DNA from: CAIXRL01 sp964619155
GTDB taxonomy: Bacteria; Eisenbacteria; RBG-16-71-46
NCBI GenBank assembly: GCA_964619155.1
Contig: CAZUEM010000135.1
Location: 1 to 9,315, forward strand
Direction of reading: 5' to 3'
DNA length: 9,315 nt
Part shown: piece by piece, positions 1 to 4,372 of the stretch
Layout: every line of letters begins with the position of its first letter
How positions within the stretch are numbered: position 1 is the first letter of the stretch
Notes under the pieces: model-generated
Seen by the model: only the letters and a program-made list of their open reading frames with translations
What the model was told of the DNA's origin: nothing
Database searches by the model: none
Made by a program: the position numbers and the translations under genes

Positions 1-656
1 CCGCGGCGGCGGCCGATCAGCACCACGGCCATGCCGAACACGAACCCGCCGATGTGCGCCCACCAGGCCACGCCGCCGCCGGCGCCGATGGACAGCGTGC
101 CGGTGAAGATCTGCACCACGAACCACAGCCCGAGCACGAGCATCGCGGGCAGGGCGATGATCTGGAAGAAGAAGAAGATCGGCACCAGCGTGACCACGCG
201 CGCGCGCGGGAACATCCCGGCGTAGGCGCCGAGCACGGCGGCGATCGCGCCGCTCGCGCCCACGGTGGGCACCGGCGAACCGAGATCGAAGAGCATGTGC
301 GCGAGCGCCGCGGCGAGCCCGCCCGCGAGGTAGAAGAGCAGAAACCGCCAGTGGCCGAGCCGGTCCTCGACGTTGTCGCCGAAGATCCACAGGTACCAGA
401 GGTTCCCGAGCAGGTGCACCCAGCCGCCGTGCAGGAACATGGACGTGAACGCGGTCGCGACCGTGGGCGCGACGGGCTCCATGCCGGCGAACGCGTACGC
501 GAAGCGCAGCGGCACCATGCCCCAGTACTGCACGAACGCGCCCAGCATCGGCCCCAGCGAGAGCTGGTAGAAGAACGCGAGCGCGTTGAGCGCGATCAGC
601 GTGCGCGTCACGACCGGCACGCTTTGCGAAGGGTTGTCGTCGCGGAGCGGAATCAT
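1..656 (-). CDS. Rhomboid family intramembrane serine protease (C-terminus off the left edge)
   Basis: Reading the minus strand from an ATG at 656 gives 218 codons with no stop before the window edge. The N-terminus MIPLRDDNP is typical of bacterial rhomboids. The first conserved block, HGGWVHLLGN, is at residues 76-85 and is followed by WYLWIFGDNVED. The catalytic serine motif GASG is at residues 133-136 (Ser135), and the second catalytic residue is His201 in AHIGGF. Hydrophobic segments lie near residues 17-37, 68-94, 104-124, 131-149, 155-187 and 196-214, as expected for a six-helix rhomboid core. Known for the family: cleavage of transmembrane substrates within the membrane by a Ser-His dyad. 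The substrate here is unknown. Both catalytic residues are present, so the enzyme should be active. Only the tail after the sixth helix is missing. The start lacks a clear Shine-Dalgarno but fits the family N-terminus. The gene is divergent from trxA. Confidence 0.95.
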   Translation of the reverse strand, partial: MIPLRDDNPSQSVPVVTRTLIALNALAFFYQLSLGPMLGAFVQYWGMVPLRFAYAFAGMEPVAPTVATAFTSMFLHGGWVHLLGNLWYLWIFGDNVEDRLGHWRFLLFYLAGGLAAALAHMLFDLGSPVPTVGASGAIAAVLGAYAGMFPRARVVTLVPIFFFFQIIALPAMLVLGLWFVVQIFTGTLSIGAGGGVAWWAHIGGFVFGMAVVLIGRRR

Positions 657-680
657 GCGCGTGGAAGGTATCGCGAAACG

Positions 681-707
681 GTTCCGCGCGCCGAGAACGC
701 GCGGAAC
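681..707. repeat. Perfect 10-bp inverted repeat between rhomboid and trxA
   Basis: GTTCCGCGCG at 681-690 and CGCGCGGAAC at 698-707 are exact reverse complements separated by a 7-nt spacer. The repeat lies 24 bp upstream of the rhomboid start and 8 bp upstream of the predicted trxA -35 box. It could be an operator for one or both divergent genes, or a hairpin in the rhomboid mRNA leader. No T run follows on either strand, so a terminator is unlikely. Function is inferred from position only. Confidence 0.55.
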
Positions 708-715
708 GCACGCGT

Positions 716-744
716 TTGACGCTGCCGGAACAGCTTCCTATCCT
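716..744 (+). promoter_or_regulatory. Predicted sigma-70-type promoter of trxA
   Basis: TTGACG at 716-721 matches five of the six -35 consensus bases. It is followed by an exact 17-bp spacer and by TATCCT at 739-744, which matches four of the six -10 bases, including the first TA and the last T. Transcription would begin near 751 and leave a leader of about 95 nt before the trxA start at 847. The match stands out because this DNA is otherwise poor in A and T. Confidence 0.6.
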
Positions 745-846
745 GCGCGTCCTCGAAGCCAAAAGCCCCCGAATCGCCGGCCGCCGAACCGACATCTATC
801 GGCACCGACGCATTCGTTTCGAACCCCTTCTTCGCCGGGAGCCGTC

Positions 847-1170
847 ATGTCCAGCGCCACCTCCGTCAACGACGCCAACTTCGACACCGAAGTGCTCAAG
901 TCGAGCACGCCCGTCCTCGTGGACTTCTGGGCCCCCTGGTGCGGCCCGTGCCGCGCGGTCGCGCCGACCGTGGACGCGCTCTCGCAGGAGTTCGCGGGCA
1001 AGCTCAAGGTCGTCAAGCTCAACACCGACGAGTCGGGCGAGGTGGCGATGAAGTACGCGGTCACCTCGATCCCGACGCTGATGGTGTTCAAGAACGGCGA
1101 GATGGTCGAGCGCGTGCTGGGCAACCGGCCGAAGGCCGACCTGGCCGCGCTGGTGTCGCGCCACCTGTAG
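847..1170 (+). CDS. trxA: Thioredoxin
   Basis: This is a complete 107-residue protein, the usual length of a single-domain cytoplasmic thioredoxin. The redox motif WCGPC is at residues 31-35, inside the family block VDFWAPWCGPC. The buried aspartate is Asp26, and the cis-proline loop SIPT is at residues 74-77, followed by LMVFKNGE. Known role: reduction of protein disulfides using electrons from thioredoxin reductase, for example for ribonucleotide reductase and peroxiredoxins. The ATG at 847 has GGGAG at 837-841 with 5-nt spacing. An upstream in-frame extension exists but adds nothing thioredoxin-like and would precede the predicted promoter. The turn after the last strand reads LGNRPK where many thioredoxins have a GA-x-PK form, a small variation that should not abolish activity. 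The gene appears monocistronic, with its own promoter and terminator. Confidence 0.97.
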   Translation: MSSATSVNDANFDTEVLKSSTPVLVDFWAPWCGPCRAVAPTVDALSQEFAGKLKVVKLNTDESGEVAMKYAVTSIPTLMVFKNGEMVERVLGNRPKADLAALVSRHL

Positions 1171-1173
1171 CAC

Positions 1174-1193
1174 TCCTTCGCTCGCACGAAGGA
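1174..1193 (+). other. Small hairpin directly after the trxA stop codon
   Basis: TCCTTCG at 1174-1180 pairs with CGAAGGA at 1187-1193 around a 6-nt loop. It begins 3 nt after the trxA stop and directly precedes the larger terminator stem. It may protect the mRNA 3' end or assist termination (inference). Confidence 0.4.
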
Positions 1194-1194
1194 A

Positions 1195-1234
1195 GCGGCG
1201 GCCCGCGGGGGAACCCGCGGGCCGTCGCGGTTTT
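1195..1234 (+). terminator. Intrinsic terminator of trxA
   Basis: Positions 1195-1209 pair with 1214-1228 as a 15-bp stem that is almost all G:C, with one G-T wobble, around the tetraloop GGAA. The T run at 1231-1234 lies just beyond it. The stem starts 24 nt after the trxA stop, the expected position for a Rho-independent terminator. On the opposite strand the stem is followed by a C/T-rich stretch without a clean T run, so its effect on nnr transcripts coming from the right is uncertain. The rest of the convergent gap, 1235-1352, holds only G/C-rich DNA. It includes a weak inverted repeat, CGCGAC at 1321-1326 with GTCGCG at 1340-1345, shortly after the nnr stop. Confidence 0.8.
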
Positions 1235-1352
1235 CGCGCCGTGCGGCGGGGGCGGGACCGGGGCGCGGCGTGCGGGCCGGGCGCGGGATGCGCGACGGGC
1301 GCACGCGAAATGGGGCGCTGCGCGACCGGCGCGGCCGGCGTCGCGGCGCGCG

Positions 1353-2924
1353 TCAGACCGCGGCGGCGACCATCGCGAGCGCGCGCGGCAGCCGCTCGGC
1401 GACGTCGCCCGCGGTGAGCCCGATGGGCCCGATCTCGCTCGCGGCGAGGTCGCCCGCGAGGCCGTGCGCGAACACCGCGAGACGCGCGGCGTCGTAGGGC
1501 GGCTGCTTCTGCGCGAGCAGCGCGACGATGGCGCCCGTGAGCACGTCGCCCATCCCGGCGGTGGCCATGCCGGGATTGCCGGTCGGGTTCACGCACGCGC
1601 CGCCGTCCGGGTTCGCGACCACGGTCGGCGCGCCCTTCAGCACCAGCACGCAGCCCCAGCGCGCGGCCCACTCGCGCGCGGCGTCCACGCGCCGCGTCTC
1701 GAGTTCCGACGGCAACTCGCCGGTCAGGCGCGCCATCTCGCCCAGGTGCGGCGTCAGCACGCGCGGCGCGGGCGACTCGCGCACCATCGCGGCGAGGTCG
1801 CCGTCGGGCGGCGCGAACGCGTTGAGCCCGTCGGCGTCGAGCACGACCGGCGCCTCGAGCCGCGGCAGCAGCGCGCGCGCGAGGCGCATCGCGTCGCCGT
1901 GCCGCGACAGCCCGGGGCCGACCGCGACGGCGTCGGCGCGAGCGGCCTCGGCGAGCAGCACGGGCAGCGCCGTCACCGTGAGCGTGCGCATCACGCCTTC
2001 GCCGCAGGCGATCGGCATCTGCTCGACGAGTTGCGCGGCGAGCGGATCGTGCAGGCTCGCGGGCGCGGCGACGCGCACGTAGCCGGCGCCGGCGCGGCTC
2101 GCGGCGCGCGCGGCCAGCACCGCGGCGCCGGCCATGCCCTGCGCGCCGCCCACGATCAGCGCGCGGCCCGCGCTGCCCTTGTGGGCGCGCGGGTCGCGGC
2201 GCGGCACGAGGTCCGCGAACGCGGCCGGGTGGCCCAGCTCGGCGCCCGCCAGCCCGGCCCGCTCCGGCGGCAGCAGGCCGATGTCCACGACGTCCAGCTC
2301 GCCCCGGTGGGAGCGGCCGGGGAACAGGTAGTGCCCGCGCTTGGGGTGGCCGAACGTCACCGTCAGGTCGGCGCGCACGGCCCGCTCGGCCGTCGCGCCG
2401 GTGTCGGCGTCCACGCCCGTCGGCAGGTCCACCGCGATCACGCGCGTGCCGCGGTTGCGCAGCAGGTTCAGCGCCTCGCAGGCGGTGGCGACCAGCCCGC
2501 GCGGCTCGCCCGCGCTGCCGGTGCCGAGCAGCGCGTCGAGCGCGAAGTCCCAGCGGTCGGCGCCGGCGACGAGCCCGGCCACGGCCGCGTCGCCCTCGAG
2601 GAACTCCGCCCGCACGCCCTCGGCCTCCAGCTTCGCCAGGTGCGCGGCCGCGTCGCCGCGCACGGCTTCGCGCGCGGCCGTCACGCCGACACCCACGCGC
2701 GCGCCGCGCGCGGCGAGGTGCCGGGCGGCGACGAAGCCGTCGCCGCCGTTGTTGCCGGGGCCGCACAGCACGAGCACGCGCAGCGCGACCGGCGAGCCGA
2801 AACGGCGTTCGAGCGACTCCGCGACGCCGCGCCCGGCGCGCTCCATGAGCGCCTCGCCGGGCACTCCGCCGCCGATCGTGGCGGCGTCGAGCGCGCGCAT
2901 CTCGGCGGCGGTCAGCAGCAGCAT
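1353..2924 (-). CDS. nnr: Bifunctional NAD(P)H-hydrate epimerase / ADP-dependent NAD(P)H-hydrate dehydratase
   Basis: This is a complete 523-residue protein, normal for the fused bacterial enzyme. The N-terminal YjeF_N epimerase domain (about 1-225) shows GPGNNGGDG at 55-63, DALLGTG at 130-136 and DLPTGVDADTG at 166-176. The C-terminal ribokinase-like dehydratase domain (about 245-520) shows HKGSAGR at 248-254, VGPGL at 335-339, LDADGLNAF at 362-370, TPHLGEM at 391-397 and GNPGMATAGMGDVLTG at 449-464, with the catalytic-type aspartate at 460. Known role: the epimerase interconverts R- and S-NAD(P)HX, and the dehydratase uses ADP to restore NAD(P)H from the S form. Both active sites look intact. 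The ATG at 2924 lies 4 nt after the stop of the upstream 112-residue gene and has no clear Shine-Dalgarno, so translational coupling is likely. It is the last gene of the minus-strand cluster and converges on trxA. Confidence 0.96.
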   Translation of the reverse strand: MLLLTAAEMRALDAATIGGGVPGEALMERAGRGVAESLERRFGSPVALRVLVLCGPGNNGGDGFVAARHLAARGARVGVGVTAAREAVRGDAAAHLAKLEAEGVRAEFLEGDAAVAGLVAGADRWDFALDALLGTGSAGEPRGLVATACEALNLLRNRGTRVIAVDLPTGVDADTGATAERAVRADLTVTFGHPKRGHYLFPGRSHRGELDVVDIGLLPPERAGLAGAELGHPAAFADLVPRRDPRAHKGSAGRALIVGGAQGMAGAAVLAARAASRAGAGYVRVAAPASLHDPLAAQLVEQMPIACGEGVMRTLTVTALPVLLAEAARADAVAVGPGLSRHGDAMRLARALLPRLEAPVVLDADGLNAFAPPDGDLAAMVRESPAPRVLTPHLGEMARLTGELPSELETRRVDAAREWAARWGCVLVLKGAPTVVANPDGGACVNPTGNPGMATAGMGDVLTGAIVALLAQKQPPYDAARLAVFAHGLAGDLAASEIGPIGLTAGDVAERLPRALAMVAAAV

Positions 2925-2928
2925 GGCG

Positions 2929-3267
2929 TCAGTGACGGCGCCCCCGCGCGCGCGCGTCGCCCGTGAGGTCGCGCTTGAGCCTGCGCGCGTACTCCGCGTC
3001 GCGCTCCACGCGCGCGATCAGGTCGGGATCCGACGACAGGAACGGCAGGTCGAACAGCTCCGGCTCGGCTTCCTGCACCGTGTAGATGTGCTCCTGCTCG
3101 TGGCGCTGGAACTGCACGGCGCGCTCGACGTTGTCGAACGACTTGCCGGGCAGGAACTTCTCGTGGAACACGTCGTACACGTACACGTGCACCTTCTCGT
3201 CCGCCTTCACGCCGTCGGGGGGCGGGTACACCTTCACGCGGGCCGCGCGAACCTTCGCTGACGACAT
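2929..3267 (-). CDS. Uncharacterised charged protein, 112 residues
   Basis: I do not recognise this family. The protein is soluble-looking and rich in charged residues, with no signal peptide and no membrane segment. Residues 11-35 (VKVYPPPDG, then KVHVYVYDVFHEKF) look like a beta hairpin. The middle (46-66) holds an HEQEH sequence at 56-60, formally an HExxH pattern, followed by an acidic stretch. The C-terminal third (81-101) looks helical and ends in a basic tail. The start is well supported: GAGGAG at 3273-3278 overlaps the upstream HAD stop and sits 5 nt before the ATG at 3267. The stop lies 4 nt before nnr. Tight spacing on both sides shows it belongs to the operon. Function is unknown. 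A metal-dependent activity cannot be claimed from HEQEH alone, since the protein is short for a protease. Confidence 0.85.
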   Translation of the reverse strand: MSSAKVRAARVKVYPPPDGVKADEKVHVYVYDVFHEKFLPGKSFDNVERAVQFQRHEQEHIYTVQEAEPELFDLPFLSSDPDLIARVERDAEYARRLKRDLTGDARARGRRH

Positions 3268-3272
3268 CCGTT

Positions 3273-3278
3273 CTCCTC
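3273..3278 (-). promoter_or_regulatory. Ribosome binding site overlapping the HAD stop codon
   Basis: On the minus strand the junction reads TGAGGAGAACGGATG. The stop codon of the HAD gene supplies the first two bases of GAGGAG, and the next gene begins 5 nt later at 3267. Ribosomes ending the HAD gene would therefore be placed to restart on the 112-residue gene. Confidence 0.75.
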
Positions 3279-3984
3279 AGGGTTGCCGGGCCGCGGGGGA
3301 GGCGGTCCCGTTGATGGCGTCGACGATCCCCAGCAGCTCGTGCACGTCGTCGACGTCGAAATCCGCGCCCGAGACCTTCGTGTCGAAGGTGTCCCCGTAG
3401 CGCGCGAACACGGTCATCATGCCCAGGCTCTTCGCGCCCACCACGTCGCGCTCGGCCCAGTCGCCGATCATCATCGCCTCGTGCGGCTCCGTGCCGAGCC
3501 GGCGCAGCACCTCGCGGAACGGCGCGGGCGCGGGTTTGCGCTCGCCGGTGTCGTCGAACGTGACGACGGCGTCGAACACGTGCTGCAGGCCGAGCGCGCA
3601 CAGGCGCATCCACACCTGCAGCCGCGGCGCGTCCGAGACGACGCCGAGCCGGATGCCGCGCTTGGCCAGCTCGAGCAGCGTCATGTGGGCGTGCGGGTAG
3701 AGCACGAGCGCGGACTCGCGGGCGCGCCGGTAGGCGACGATGCCGGAGGCGAGGATCTTCGGGTCCACCTCGCCGAACTCGCGCTGCAGCAACTCGTCGA
3801 AGACGCGCTGGAACTCGAGCCCCTGCTCGCGGTAGATCGAGTCCACGCGCTCGCGCAACTCGGCGCGCGAGAGCCGGAAGCCGGCGTCGATCATGCCGTC
3901 GATGGCGGCGGTGATCGCGGCTTCCTTCATCCGCATGAAGTCGGTGAGGGTGTTGTCGAGGTCGAAGACGATCGCTCGGATCAC
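3277..3984 (-). CDS. HAD-superfamily (subfamily IA) hydrolase, probable phosphatase
   Basis: The protein has 235 residues if read from the GTG at 3984. All four HAD motifs are visible: DLDNT at 8-12 (nucleophile Asp8, acid/base Asp10), the serine of VSDA (Ser117), Lys150 in GERKPAPAPF, and GDWAERD at 174-180 (Asp175, Asp180). A helical C1-type cap occupies about residues 14-95, which fits subfamily IA. Known chemistry: magnesium-dependent phosphate-ester hydrolysis through an aspartyl-phosphate. The substrate cannot be read from sequence. Phosphoglycolate, nucleotide or sugar-phosphate phosphatase are all possible. The open frame extends upstream to 4854, but that part runs through the zinc-ribbon gene and antisense to the secreted-protein gene. 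The GTG puts the usual VIRAIVFDLD at the very N-terminus and has GGAG about 10 nt upstream. The gene lies 23 nt after the zinc-ribbon gene. Confidence 0.92.
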   Translation of the reverse strand: MIRAIVFDLDNTLTDFMRMKEAAITAAIDGMIDAGFRLSRAELRERVDSIYREQGLEFQRVFDELLQREFGEVDPKILASGIVAYRRARESALVLYPHAHMTLLELAKRGIRLGVVSDAPRLQVWMRLCALGLQHVFDAVVTFDDTGERKPAPAPFREVLRRLGTEPHEAMMIGDWAERDVVGAKSLGMMTVFARYGDTFDTKVSGADFDVDDVHELLGIVDAINGTASPAARQP

Positions 3985-4007
3985 GCGTTTCGCGCTCCGG
4001 TCCGCGG

Positions 4008-4196
4008 TCACTTGGTGGACGGGCCCACCGTCCGGCCGAGGCTGATCTCCCCGTTGTCGATGCGCAGGTTGAACCCGCATCCCGGGTTGCTGCAGACCCA
4101 GGCCTTGTAGGTGATCGGCGCGCCGTCGCGTCCGTAGTCGGACAGCGGGAGCAGCACGCCCTTGCCGCACTTGCAGCAGGCCGGAAACTCGTTCAT
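4008..4196 (-). CDS. Small zinc-ribbon protein, 62 residues
   Basis: The frame is open from 4361, but the best start is the ATG at 4196, which follows a strong GGAGGGGG at 4202-4209 with 5-nt spacing and gives a 62-residue protein. It has two cysteine knuckles: CCKC at residues 7-10, followed by GKG, and CSNPGC at 35-40, followed by GF. This is the arrangement of a four-cysteine zinc ribbon with a 24-residue insert (LLPLSDYGRDGAPITYKAWV). The tail is LRIDNGEISLGRT. There is no signal peptide, so it is likely cytoplasmic. Small zinc ribbons bind nucleic acid or proteins, and no specific role can be assigned. As first gene of the minus-strand cluster, it probably shares its transcript with the HAD, 112-residue and nnr genes. 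Confidence 0.82.
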   Translation of the reverse strand: MNEFPACCKCGKGVLLPLSDYGRDGAPITYKAWVCSNPGCGFNLRIDNGEISLGRTVGPSTK

Positions 4197-4372
4197 CCCA
4201 TCCCCCTCCCCATGGCGACCGCACGGCACGATCGCGCAGGGGCATTTTCGGCCGCGTTCCGCGCGGAGTCCAGCGCTTTGTCGGCGCGCACATTCGCGCT
4301 CGCGGGCGCACCGCGCGCGCGTTAGACTCGCCGCCACTTTTTCGGCATCCCTGCTGCGCACGAGGAACCTCC
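4197..4372. promoter_or_regulatory. Divergent intergenic region between the zinc-ribbon operon and the secreted-protein genes
   Basis: These 176 nt must hold the promoters of both the leftward four-gene cluster and the rightward exported-protein genes. A possible plus-strand -10 box, TAGACT at 4323-4328, would put transcription start near 4335, but no convincing -35 box lies 16-18 bp upstream. For the minus strand I see no good -35/-10 pair. The strong ribosome binding site of the zinc-ribbon gene is at 4202-4209, and GAGGA at 4362-4366 serves the rightward gene. No large inverted repeat stands out. Confidence 0.35.

Noticed and set aside
54..719. A 221-codon plus-strand frame over the rhomboid gene
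   Set aside because: Charged, low-complexity shadow. The minus strand encodes a rhomboid with Ser135 and His201.
796..2766. A 656-codon open frame on the minus strand across trxA and nnr
   Set aside because: It is dominated by runs of arginine, glycine and alanine, has no recognisable domain, and overlaps two well-identified genes. It is a shadow of GC-rich coding sequence.
939..2966. A 675-codon open frame on the plus strand antisense to nnr
   Set aside because: Its composition is almost only R, A, G, H and V with no motif, while the opposite strand encodes a complete Nnr with both active sites.
4197..4361. N-terminal extension of the zinc-ribbon protein to 117 residues
   Set aside because: The added 55 residues are Arg/Ala-rich and lack similarity to the rest. 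The strong ribosome binding site at 4202-4209 points to the ATG at 4196.
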